From the NCBI GenBank assembly GCA_966128725.1, contig CBHYLN010000092.1, positions 1 through 20,369 of the forward strand: a stretch of DNA of 20,369 nt. The letters are read 5' to 3'. Below, in pieces: positions 6,698 to 13,327 of this stretch. Both the position numbers and the translations under genes were made by a program. Each line of letters starts with the position of its first letter. Within the stretch, counting starts at the first letter, position 1. Origin of the DNA: JAFDZV01 sp966128725. GTDB lineage: Bacteria > Bacteroidota > Ignavibacteria > OLB7. The notes beneath the pieces were generated by a model, which was given only the letters and a program-made list of their open reading frames with translations, ran no database searches and was not told the origin of the DNA.

Positions 6698-8557
6698 TTA
6701 TCGCACCAGATCCAGCTCGCGGGTAGCCCACCCCTGCTGGGCGCGCAGGTGGATGTAGTACCGCCCGGAGGCCAGGCCCTGCAACGAGGCGCGCACCGTG
6801 TGCTGGCCCGGTTCCAGATCGCCATTAACCAGCACGGCCACCTGCCGGCCCACAGCATCGAACAATGTCATGCGCACGTGGCCCCGACTGGTCAGGGTGA
6901 ACGGGATCTCCGCCTCGTTGCCCAGCACGCGCGCGCCGCCAAGCTGCACGCCGTCGGTCACCGAGGAAATGCGCTCAACGCCGGCCAGCGCTGTGTCGAT
7001 CGGCAGGAACGCCGCGAAGATGTTCAGGTCGCCGTCGCCTGTGCGGCCGTCGGTCCATACCGGGATTGCGTACCCGGAGGTGCTGAGCACCTGCGTGTAT
7101 TCGCCGATGCCGAAGCCGCTGTTCAGCGCACCGATGCTGCCGAAATCGGTGCTGCGTTCCGACGCCCGCACCATGTGCGAGAAGCGTACGCCGCCGTTGA
7201 AGGAATACGCAACAACGTAGTCGCCGATGCGATGCGTCGAGTCGTCGCGGCGATCGTACCAGGAAAGCACCACCACACCGTTCGGGGTTACCGAGATGGT
7301 GGGATAGTGCTGATGGCGAACGCGGCCTCGGGGGTCATCGTTGACGATCAGCGGTGAGCTCCAGGTTTGGCCGTTGTCAAGCGATCGCGAGAAATAGATA
7401 TCCAGCCCGTCGCCCAACTCCGTGGTGGTGCCGTCGGCGGTCCAGGCGGCGTACAGATTGCCGCGCCCCGGCCCGTTGGAGTGGTCCACCGCGAACACCG
7501 GCGAGGGATACATGCGGCGCGACTGAATGCCGGGAATGGAGGAATACGATGAGCTGGTGGAGAACCGGGGGTAATGTACGTCGGCGATCTTGACGGGTGC
7601 GCCGAATGTGGCCGCGCCGTCGGTGGATACGGCATGCCACAGCGAGTTCGCGCCCTGATTCTGGCCGCCGAAGAAAGTGACATGTACGTTGCCCTGGTTG
7701 TCCACCTCCACATTGGTGAACTGTACCAGATAAAATCCCGCGATCGATACCGGCACGGAGGTGCGGCTCCAGGTCTGTTCGCCCGGCAATTTGCGGCGCA
7801 CCACGATGCGGCCACGCCCGTTGTTCCCCCCTGCCTGCAGGAATGCCAGATACAGCGTGTTGCGGCGGGGGCCGTTGGTGCGGTCAACCGCCAGCCACTC
7901 CTTGTCGTAGATCTCCGGATTGGAAGCCGTGCGCGCAAACTTGTTGAAGGCAACGGCATCGGAGTCCGACTGCTGCCATGTTTCGCCGCCATCCGTTGAC
8001 GATGCCCAGTACAAACCGTAGAAGGTTGTGTCCGTACTGTTGGGCTTGTAATACAGGGCGATCCAGATCAGGTGCGCGGTGCCGTCCTCATCGAAGGCAA
8101 GGATCGGATCGCCACCGCCGTTCACCGTCACGTTTTTGCCCTTCGGCAATGTCTTGAACTCGCTTTTGCGCCACGTGCGGCCGAAATCCCTGGTGTAATA
8201 CACCGGGCACAACAGCCCGTCGGCGGCCGAGCCGATGCGGATCGGCGACACCACGATGTTGTTGCTGTCGCGGGGATTGATGGCCGCATGCACTTCCGAT
8301 TCCGGCGCATTCTCACCGCTTACCACCACTTCGCGCGCTTCGGCCGCGGCCTCGGCGGCCGAAGCGGCACCGTTGGGCGACTGGTTATGGCCCAGTTGGC
8401 GTTGGCGCTGCGCTTCGATCACCTGTTCCGGCGTCCAGCGTGTTTTCTCCTCGATGATTTCCCGGGCGGGACTTTCGGAAACCTCCTGAGCAACGGTAAT
8501 CACGGGGGCCAGGAACACCGCGGCAGCACAGACAAACAAGCGCAGGTACGTGCGCAT
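6698..8557 (-). CDS. Secreted Asp-box (BNR) beta-propeller protein with T9SS type-A sorting domain
   Basis: A 619-aa exported protein. Residues 1-23 are a cleavable signal peptide (charged start, hydrophobic core, VAQ site). A Glu/Ala/Gln-rich linker precedes a sialidase-like propeller with several Asp boxes: YTRDFGRTW (about 121-129), SSTDGGETW (186-194), VSTDGAATF (310-318), SRSLDNGQTW (390-399) and a degenerate copy near 451-459. The WYDRRDD (433-439) and PVWTDGRTGDGDL (499-511) segments are typical of this secreted family. The last 75 residues (IPFTLTSRGHVRMTLFDAVG, then GQHTVRA and GRYYIHL) form a Por-type C-terminal sorting domain, so the protein should cross the outer membrane by T9SS and be released or attached to the surface. 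Sialidase catalytic residues such as an FRIP motif were not seen, so enzymatic sialidase activity is doubtful; glycan or polymer binding is possible. A GGAG site 6 nt upstream supports the ATG. Confidence 0.9.
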   Translation of the reverse strand: MRTYLRLFVCAAAVFLAPVITVAQEVSESPAREIIEEKTRWTPEQVIEAQRQRQLGHNQSPNGAASAAEAAAEAREVVVSGENAPESEVHAAINPRDSNNIVVSPIRIGSAADGLLCPVYYTRDFGRTWRKSEFKTLPKGKNVTVNGGGDPILAFDEDGTAHLIWIALYYKPNSTDTTFYGLYWASSTDGGETWQQSDSDAVAFNKFARTASNPEIYDKEWLAVDRTNGPRRNTLYLAFLQAGGNNGRGRIVVRRKLPGEQTWSRTSVPVSIAGFYLVQFTNVEVDNQGNVHVTFFGGQNQGANSLWHAVSTDGAATFGAPVKIADVHYPRFSTSSSYSSIPGIQSRRMYPSPVFAVDHSNGPGRGNLYAAWTADGTTTELGDGLDIYFSRSLDNGQTWSSPLIVNDDPRGRVRHQHYPTISVTPNGVVVLSWYDRRDDSTHRIGDYVVAYSFNGGVRFSHMVRASERSTDFGSIGALNSGFGIGEYTQVLSTSGYAIPVWTDGRTGDGDLNIFAAFLPIDTALAGVERISSVTDGVQLGGARVLGNEAEIPFTLTSRGHVRMTLFDAVGRQVAVLVNGDLEPGQHTVRASLQGLASGRYYIHLRAQQGWATRELDLVR

Positions 8558-8563
8558 ACAGTT

Positions 8564-8567
8564 CTCC
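8564..8567 (-). promoter_or_regulatory. Ribosome binding site of the Asp-box propeller gene
   Basis: GGAG on the minus strand, 6 nt before the ATG at 8557, confirms the start and shows that this organism uses Shine-Dalgarno sites at least for some genes. Confidence 0.65.
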
Positions 8568-8672
8568 AGTTGAAATGTTCGCCGATGAAATTCGCCGGTT
8601 GAAATAAACGACGCGGATCTGGGGGCGACACCGAATCTCCTCCGCGTTTGCCCTTAGGTCCGGATCGGCACA

Positions 8673-8701
8673 ATAGTAGGCAAAGCTGTCGCGGGATGCA
8701 A
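8673..8701 (-). promoter_or_regulatory. Candidate promoter of the Asp-box propeller gene
   Basis: On the minus strand TTGCAT (8701-8696) and TACTAT (8678-8673) are separated by exactly 17 nt, a sigma-70-like layout. It would give a 5' leader of about 110 nt. The boxes match 3/6 and 4/6 positions of the consensus, so this is tentative. Confidence 0.3.
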
Positions 8702-8757
8702 CGCGCTCCAACCGGCCCTGCACGTGCCCGAACCAGAAGCAGGATAATCGGCCATTC

Positions 8758-8810
8758 GTATCACGTGATTTGTATCACCAGGCCCAATATCGCATCCGTG
8801 TGCGATAGCG
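8758..8810 (+). repeat. Duplicated 53-nt element, copy 1
   Basis: The element starts with two GTATCAC heptamers 14 nt apart (8758 and 8772), then a CCCAATATCGCAT block that forms a hairpin: an 8-bp stem (8788-8795 with 8800-8807) around a CCGT loop, including one T-G pair at 8795/8800. Copy 2 lies exactly 400 nt away. The last 39 nt differ at only three positions. The first GTATCAC overlaps a 10-bp palindrome ATCACGTGAT. No function is known to me. Confidence 0.8.
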
Positions 8811-8954
8811 GAGAGCACCTATTTGGGTGTAGATTTCCCGCGGTTCGATTATCACACCCAGGCAGGGTTGATAAAGCGTACCAAAACAAAGTTGGTAATG
8901 CCAAAGCGTGATGCGATCCTCGGGGGATGGTTGCACACGCAGGTATACAACGGA

Positions 8955-8988
8955 AACGGGTGCTCGCGACATGTCGCGGGCACCCGTT
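8955..8988. repeat. 34-nt near-perfect palindrome
   Basis: Two 17-nt arms, AACGGGTGC(T/C)CGCGACA and its complement, meet with no spacer; the only imperfection is a T-G pair. As RNA it would form a very stable hairpin. Neither strand has a good U-tract (plus: TTACGTTTAG, minus: TTTCCGTTGT), so it may be a weak bidirectional terminator, a DNA-binding site, or the 3' end of a small RNA starting near copy 1 of the duplicated element. Confidence 0.7.
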
Positions 8989-9157
8989 ACGTTTAGCCCT
9001 CGAACGTTCCACCGGACCGGTCGGTACCGCCACATGGCGGCGACGGCATTCGCCCAGCTTCAGCTCCTCCCTGCGCCGCGGTTTCATCACACACAAATTG
9101 CTTCGCGCGGAGAATCTCGCCCGGTATTCGTTCCATCCGTGACCATTCTGCTGATAA

Positions 9158-9210
9158 GTATCACGGAATAAGTATCACCAAGCCCAATATCGCATCCGTA
9201 TGCGATGGCG
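9158..9210 (+). repeat. Duplicated 53-nt element, copy 2
   Basis: Second copy of the element, exactly 400 nt from copy 1. It keeps the paired GTATCAC heptamers (9158 and 9172) and the hairpin (9188-9195 with 9200-9207, loop CCGT). Here the 9195/9200 pair is T-A (T-G in copy 1), while the outer pair 9188/9207 is T-G (T-A in copy 1). It ends 84 nt before the start of a small membrane-protein ORF, so it lies in that gene's likely leader or promoter region. Confidence 0.8.
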
Positions 9211-9294
9211 ACAGGCATCATCGCAGCCGTACCTTCGCGCGTCACACACACCATCGGTGTGCGATTGTACCTCGACTATCCTTTTAGGACTCAC

Positions 9295-9456
9295 ATGACT
9301 TGTCAGGTGAAACACACGTCCGCGGACCGCGATATCCGGCTGTCGGTGGTTACGATTGTACTCGTGATTATCGCCATCACGTTCGCGGCGATTACCGCCC
9401 GCTCGGAAACAACGCCCCGCACACATGGTTGCGACGTTCGCTCCGAACGGTGCTGA
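9295..9456 (+). CDS. Small single-span membrane protein (53 aa)
   Basis: A 53-residue ORF on the plus strand, unlike the surrounding minus-strand genes. AGGA lies 5 nt before the ATG. The product has a polar N-terminus (MTCQVKHTSADRD), one hydrophobic helix (about residues 16-34, VVTIVLVIIAITFAAI) and a polar C-terminal tail with two Cys residues. The frame is open 30 codons further upstream but has no good start there, and that part is not hydrophobic. No family was recognised. The clean transmembrane helix and the ribosome binding site favour a real small protein, but a chance ORF cannot be excluded. It lies just downstream of copy 2 of the duplicated hairpin element. Confidence 0.45.
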   Translation: MTCQVKHTSADRDIRLSVVTIVLVIIAITFAAITARSETTPRTHGCDVRSERC

Positions 9457-9795
9457 ACGGCCCCTTGCGTGCCAGCCACACCGGCCAACGGGCCGGCACC
9501 GCCCACCCCCGCCGGTACTTTGAAGCGGCTTGGATCGGTTCGCGGCCCGATCCCCTGCCCGCCTTCTCCCACACGACAGATGCTGCTACACCACATTCCG
9601 CTACCTGGCAACCCGCAACACGGCACGTTGCCGTCGATGCCAAACCGTGCTGGCTGAGCACCAACAGCAGCGCGAACCCGACCCTCACCCCCCGGACCGG
9701 GAAACGGCCTGTTGAATTATTTCCGGGCCGCAGGACCGTTCAAGGGCTGTTCAACGGTCAGCCAATCTTTCATCCGTTCTCAAGAGGAGCATGTA
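9457..9795. other. Region upstream of the 75-aa ORF
   Basis: About 340 nt without a convincing gene on either strand. The only structure seen is an inverted repeat (9734-9740 with 9753-9759, GACCGTT/AACGGTC, 12-nt spacer) that also holds a direct GTTCAA repeat 11 nt apart. It lies 36 nt before the next start codon and could be an operator. Confidence 0.45.
9734..9759 (+). promoter_or_regulatory. Possible operator upstream of the 75-aa ORF
   Basis: Inverted repeat GACCGTT...AACGGTC with 12 nt between the arms, overlapping a direct repeat of GTTCAA. Its position just before a gene with a strong ribosome binding site fits a repressor site or a leader hairpin. There is no direct evidence for either. 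Confidence 0.25.
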
Positions 9796-10023
9796 ATGCC
9801 TACACATATGCCTGTCCTTGTCGACTTCTGGTGCATCGGCGACAATCCCGGCATGCCGCTGGAAGACGCGTGGAGCACACTGGCCGCGCTGTACGCTACC
9901 GACGACACGCAGCCGATCGTTATCAAACGCCCCGATCACACGCTTACCTACGTTCCCGATCACAAGGAACAACGGATTACACTGGAGATAACCAGCACCA
10001 TCGAGGATGCTTCGGCAGTGTGA
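9796..10023 (+). CDS. Small hypothetical protein (75 aa)
   Basis: A 75-aa soluble protein with no signal peptide or membrane segment. The start is well supported: GAGGAG lies 6 nt before the ATG at 9796, one of the best ribosome binding sites in the window. The sequence begins MPTHMPVLVDFWCIGDN, has an acidic Trp-containing middle (LEDAWSTLAALYATDD) and a C-terminal half that looks like beta strands (QPIVIKR, TLTYVPD, QRITLEITST). No family was recognised. It is convergent with the P5C dehydrogenase gene, and a hairpin at 10116-10152 lies between them. The strong start site and ordinary amino-acid composition make it a probable real gene. An alternative start 28 codons upstream gives a low-quality extension and was rejected. 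Confidence 0.65.
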   Translation: MPTHMPVLVDFWCIGDNPGMPLEDAWSTLAALYATDDTQPIVIKRPDHTLTYVPDHKEQRITLEITSTIEDASAV

Positions 10024-10115
10024 TCGGCGTGGGATGATGCGGGATACCATGGTGGAGTTTGAAAGACCGGTATCATACACTTGCGCTTGCCTTCTCAAAA
10101 CGCATAACAACGCAA

Positions 10116-10152
10116 CAGCCCCCTGCCGACAATCAATGCCGGCAGGGGGCTG
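10116..10152. terminator. Shared hairpin terminator between convergent genes
   Basis: A perfect 13-bp stem (10116-10128 with 10140-10152, CAGCCCCCTGCCG) with an 11-nt loop sits between the 75-aa gene (plus) and the P5C dehydrogenase gene (minus). It is followed by TTGCGTTGTTATGCGTTTT on the minus strand and by TAGTGTTATTG on the plus strand, so it can serve both directions, better for the minus-strand gene. Confidence 0.8.
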
Positions 10153-10172
10153 TAGTGTTATTGCGACACTGC

Positions 10173-10334
10173 TCAGCCGCGCTTGGCGGCCTTTGCCTTC
10201 GCGGCAGGCTTGGCCGCGGCCTTGCCGGTTGCCGCCGCCTTCTTCGCCGGCGCAGCCTTCTTTGCCGGTGCGGCCTTCTTCGTGGCCGAGGCCGAGGCGG
10301 GCGCCGCAGCCTTCTTGGCCGACGCCTTCTTGCT
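10173..10334 (-). other. Histone-H1-like Lys/Ala-rich tail within the P5C dehydrogenase gene
   Basis: This part of the gene encodes about 50 C-terminal residues with repeated KKAAPAK and AAAKPAAKAKAAK units, strongly basic and without acidic residues. Such tails are known from H1-like DNA-binding proteins and from C-terminal extensions of some bacterial proteins such as certain HU and topoisomerase variants. On a metabolic dehydrogenase it is unusual; it could bind nucleic acid or other polyanions, or act as a solubility or assembly tail. Confidence 0.85.
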
Positions 10335-11915
10335 GCCTGCGGGGCTCAGCCCGCGGGCGCCGCCGATCTTGGTGGCGATGGACTTGGCCTGCAGGAACAG
10401 CAGCAGGTAATCACGCCCGCCGGCCTTGGAGTCGGTGCCGGAAAGGTTGAACCCGCCGAACGGATGCGCGCCAACGATTGCGCCGGTGCACTTGCGGTTC
10501 AGGTACAGATTGCCCACAAAGAACTCCTCGGCCGCGCGCTGCAGCTTGGCCTTGTTCTCGGTATACACGCCGCCGGTAAGTCCGTAGGCAGTGCCGTTGG
10601 CGATCTGCAGGGCGTGATCGAAGTTCCGTGCCTTTATCACCGCCAGCACCGGGCCGAAGATTTCCTCCTGCTCGATACGCGCGCCGGCGGGCACGTCCAC
10701 GATCACGGTTGGTTGGATGTACCAGCCCGGCCCTTCGGCCGGCCCGCCACCGGTAAGGATGCGGCCTTCGCTCATGCCGATTTCGATGTAGCGCAGGATG
10801 CCCTTGTAGGCACGCTCGCTGGAAACCGGCCCCATGTAGGCATTGCTCTTTGGGTCACCGATCTCGATCCGTTCCACACGCTCCTTCAGCTTGGCCACGA
10901 ACTCGTCGTACACGGCGGCATCAACAATGGCCCGCGAGCAGGCGGAGCACTTCTGCCCCTGGAATCCGAATGCCGAAGCGGCAACGCCCTCAACGGCCAT
11001 GTCGATGTCGGCCTCGGAGTCCACGATGATGGCATCCTTGCCGCCCATCTCGGCAACCACGCGCTTCAGCCAGAGCTGGCCGTCGGGCGTGCGTGCGGCG
11101 CGCTCGTTGATGCGCTTGCCAACGCCGGCCGATCCGGTGAAGGAGATGAAGCGGACGCTCGGGTGGTCCACCAGGAAATCGCCGATCTCGCCGCCGTGGC
11201 CCGGGATGAAGTTCACCACGCCCTTGGGCATGCCGGCATCCTGCAGAATCTCCACCAGCAGCCACGCCATCATCGGCGAATCGCTGGAGGGCTTCAGCAC
11301 CACGGTGTTGCCGGTGACAATTGCGGCGGTGGTCATCCCGGCGGCGATCGCGAACGGGAAATTCCACGGTGGGATCACAGCGCCAACACCCAGCGGCAGG
11401 TACTCCAGGCGATTGATTTCGCCCGGCATCTGCACGGGCGCCTCGGGGCTGGCATACCGAAGCATTTCGCGGCCGTAGTACTCCAGGAAGTCGATCGCCT
11501 CGGCGGTATCGGCATCGGCCTCCAGGTAGTTCTTCCCTACCTCGGCAATCATCCATGCGTTGATCACCATGCGGCGCTCACGCATCAGCTCGGCCGCGCG
11601 GAACAACAGGTCGGCACGCTCGGCGGCGGGCACGCGGCTCCAGGTTTCGAACGCCTTGCGTGCGGCCTCGATTGCCTCGGCGGCATGCAAGCGCGTGGCC
11701 AGATGGAATCGGCCCACCACCTCGGAGATGTCGCCGGGATTGATCGAGTCGATCGTATCGCCGGTTTTGATCTTCCTGCCGTTGATGATGATCGGGTACT
11801 CCCGCCCGAACTTCCGCCTCACCTTGGTGATTGCGTCCTGCTGAGCGCGCAACACCGCCGGCTTCGAGAAGTCCAGATATGTGGTTGGAGCATACTCCTT
11901 GATCTTCTTCGCCAT
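10173..11915 (-). CDS. L-glutamate gamma-semialdehyde (1-pyrroline-5-carboxylate) dehydrogenase with H1-like Lys/Ala tail
   Basis: A 580-aa aldehyde-dehydrogenase-superfamily enzyme, closest by motif to the stand-alone RocA/PruA type that oxidises glutamate semialdehyde to glutamate with NAD+ in proline and arginine breakdown. Key parts are the NAD-binding IPPWNFPFAI segment (about 181-190) and VVLKPSSDSP (205-214), the FTGSAGVGKRI nucleotide loop (259-269), the general base Glu 289 in VAEMGGKD, the catalytic Cys 323 in GFQGQKCSACSR, and EEIFGPVLAV (417-426). The enzyme body ends near residue 525. The last roughly 53 residues are almost only Lys and Ala, with KKAAPAKKAAPAKKA repeats like histone H1 or bacterial H1-like tails. 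The tail is in the same frame with no stop between, so it is a true extension. A TATAAT box about 40 nt upstream may be the promoter. Confidence 0.96.
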   Translation of the reverse strand: MAKKIKEYAPTTYLDFSKPAVLRAQQDAITKVRRKFGREYPIIINGRKIKTGDTIDSINPGDISEVVGRFHLATRLHAAEAIEAARKAFETWSRVPAAERADLLFRAAELMRERRMVINAWMIAEVGKNYLEADADTAEAIDFLEYYGREMLRYASPEAPVQMPGEINRLEYLPLGVGAVIPPWNFPFAIAAGMTTAAIVTGNTVVLKPSSDSPMMAWLLVEILQDAGMPKGVVNFIPGHGGEIGDFLVDHPSVRFISFTGSAGVGKRINERAARTPDGQLWLKRVVAEMGGKDAIIVDSEADIDMAVEGVAASAFGFQGQKCSACSRAIVDAAVYDEFVAKLKERVERIEIGDPKSNAYMGPVSSERAYKGILRYIEIGMSEGRILTGGGPAEGPGWYIQPTVIVDVPAGARIEQEEIFGPVLAVIKARNFDHALQIANGTAYGLTGGVYTENKAKLQRAAEEFFVGNLYLNRKCTGAIVGAHPFGGFNLSGTDSKAGGRDYLLLFLQAKSIATKIGGARGLSPAGSKKASAKKAAAPASASATKKAAPAKKAAPAKKAAATGKAAAKPAAKAKAAKRG

Positions 11916-11953
11916 GAATTGTCCGCGATTGGTTGATTGGTACTACCGGTAGG

Positions 11954-11959
11954 ATTATA
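11954..11959 (-). promoter_or_regulatory. Possible -10 box of the P5C dehydrogenase gene
   Basis: A perfect TATAAT on the minus strand lies about 40 nt before the ATG at 11915. No recognisable -35 box is found at the expected distance, so support is partial. Confidence 0.3.
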
Positions 11960-12033
11960 TCCCGTAAAATTAGCGCCCGGCACCGATGTGGAAGTACTGC
12001 AATGTGTGAGGGCGGGGGGCCGACGGCCGGATA

Positions 12034-12068
12034 CGGCACAGGCCCCAATATGGTCGGGGCCTGTGCCG
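12034..12068 (-). terminator. Hairpin after the peptide permease genes
   Basis: A perfect 13-bp stem (12034-12046 with 12056-12068, CGGCACAGGCCCC) with a 9-nt loop lies about 80 nt downstream of the dppC-like stop. It has no U-tract on the minus strand, but its position between two minus-strand units suggests a transcription end or mRNA-stabilising hairpin. Confidence 0.55.
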
Positions 12069-12146
12069 GCGAGAACTTTGTTGCTCAGAGAAGGCATATC
12101 GGGGTCTTTCCCATCGAAGCCCCGAGCGCCCGAGAGGAGAATCGTA

Positions 12147-13238
12147 TCAGTCGCGCAGGCGCGGGTCCAACGCGTCGCGCAGGCCGTCGCCGATAAGATT
12201 GTAGCTGACAACCGTCAGGAAGATCATCAGGCCCGGCAACACGGCCAGCCACCAGGCGGCTGTGTTCGAGCGGGCCTGGTTCAGCGCCGACCCCCACGTC
12301 ACCTCGGTTGCCGGCACGCCGAAGCCAAGGAACGAGAGCGACGACTCGGTAAGGATGGCGCCGGCGATGCCGAATGCCACCGACACCAGCACCGGCGCGA
12401 TCGAGTTCGGCAATACGTGCCGCATGATGATCCGGGCCGAACCAAATCCCAGCGACCTGGCCGCGGTAACGTACTCCATGTTCCGCACCCGCAGCACCTC
12501 GCCGCGCACAAGGCGCGCGATCCCCATCCATCCGGTAAGGCCGATCACCACCATCACCATGAAGATGTTGGCATCGAAGAACGAAACGATGGTGATGATC
12601 AGGAAGAAGACCGGGAAGTTCAGGAACAGCTCCACGATACGCGAGATCAGCGTATCCACCCAGCCCAGGAAAAATCCGGCCAGCGAGCCAAGCAACAGGC
12701 CCACCACCGAGGCAATCGCCATTGCCACCAACCCGATGGCCAGCGAAATGCGCGAGCCGTGGATCAGGCCCGCCAGCAGATCGCGGCCAAGCTGGTCGGT
12801 GCCCATGTAATGCCCGCTGTCGAAGCTGAACGGCGGCGCGAACGAGTGCTCCAGATCGGTGCTCTTGGACGTGTACTGTATCGGTGTGGACACCTTCCAG
12901 TCGTATTTGAGCGTCTTCCAGTCCGCATTGGCAAGCTCCGCCGAGAAGGACGTAAGCCCCAGCGCCGAACCGTAATCGGTAAACACCGGGAAATACGTCT
13001 CGCCCTTTATCGAGCAGACGATCGGCTTGTCGTTGGCGATGAAATCGGCCAGAAGCGCAACCGCAACCAGAGCGTAAATGAAGTACAGCGCCGCCAGCGC
13101 GATTTTGTTCTTGCGGTATTGATGCCGCACCAGGCTCCAATAGCTCTGGTCCGGGCGCCGCTTCCTGGACTTCCCGGCGGTTTCGGCTGCTTGGTCGGGC
13201 GCCCCGGCGCCCGTTGCTGGCGTATGTACGTCGGCCAT
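12147..13238 (-). CDS. Oligopeptide/dipeptide ABC transporter permease, DppC/OppC type
   Basis: A 363-aa inner-membrane permease. A charged cytoplasmic N-terminus (residues 1-40, with KSRKRRPDQSYW) leads into the first membrane helix (about 46-68). An extracytoplasmic insert of roughly 75 residues follows, starting IANDKP and containing a YFPVF motif, then the DppC/OppC core: GTDQLGRDLLAGLIHGSR (about 146-163), further helices, and the EAA loop NMEYVTAARSLGFGSARIIM that contacts the ATPase. It ends with the usual SYNLIGDGLRDALDPRLRD. The insert with IANDKP/YFP resembles YejE-type permeases, so the substrate could be an oligopeptide or a peptide-like compound. It partners with the permease at 13328-14341, 89 nt upstream, and probably with the binding protein at 14700-16511. 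The ATG is at 13238. Confidence 0.94.
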   Translation of the reverse strand: MADVHTPATGAGAPDQAAETAGKSRKRRPDQSYWSLVRHQYRKNKIALAALYFIYALVAVALLADFIANDKPIVCSIKGETYFPVFTDYGSALGLTSFSAELANADWKTLKYDWKVSTPIQYTSKSTDLEHSFAPPFSFDSGHYMGTDQLGRDLLAGLIHGSRISLAIGLVAMAIASVVGLLLGSLAGFFLGWVDTLISRIVELFLNFPVFFLIITIVSFFDANIFMVMVVIGLTGWMGIARLVRGEVLRVRNMEYVTAARSLGFGSARIIMRHVLPNSIAPVLVSVAFGIAGAILTESSLSFLGFGVPATEVTWGSALNQARSNTAAWWLAVLPGLMIFLTVVSYNLIGDGLRDALDPRLRD

Positions 13239-13327
13239 ATATGCGTATTGAATTTGCTCGGGATTGGAACCTGTTCGATAACGGACGGGACTGCGGCCCC
13301 GCTGGCTGGATCGCGTTGCCGCGCCCG

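Larger units (their letters stand above)
8558..9294. other. Gene-poor region with duplicated elements and inverted repeats
   Basis: About 740 nt between the propeller gene and the first small plus-strand ORF. No reading frame on either strand looks like a conserved protein. It contains the candidate minus-strand promoter near 8673-8701, two copies of a 53-nt element (8758-8810 and 9158-9210), a 7-bp inverted repeat (8824-8830 with 8854-8860), a near-perfect 34-nt palindrome (8955-8988) and a small CACACC/GGTGTG hairpin (9247-9261). The density of dyads suggests regulatory or RNA function rather than coding. Confidence 0.6.

Noticed and set aside
8840..8860. tRNA T-loop-like GGTTCGATTA sequence
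   Set aside because: The flanking bases do not form a T-stem, and no acceptor stem or anticodon arm could be built.
8898..8996. 32-codon plus-strand frame after copy 1 of the duplicated element
   Set aside because: No ribosome binding site, unusual composition, and it runs through the 34-nt palindrome; likely chance.
8758..9210. Possible CRISPR array
   Set aside because: Only two repeat units with a 347-nt spacer, no regular repeat-spacer pattern and no cas genes.
8775..9426. Two minus-strand frames both ending in RMRYWAW
   Set aside because: The shared ending is simply the duplicated 53-nt element read on the minus strand; the rest of the two frames is unrelated and not protein-like.
10059..11936. 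Long plus-strand frame opposite the P5C dehydrogenase gene
   Set aside because: Antisense shadow of a well-supported enzyme; no motifs, Leu/Arg/Gly/His-rich composition.
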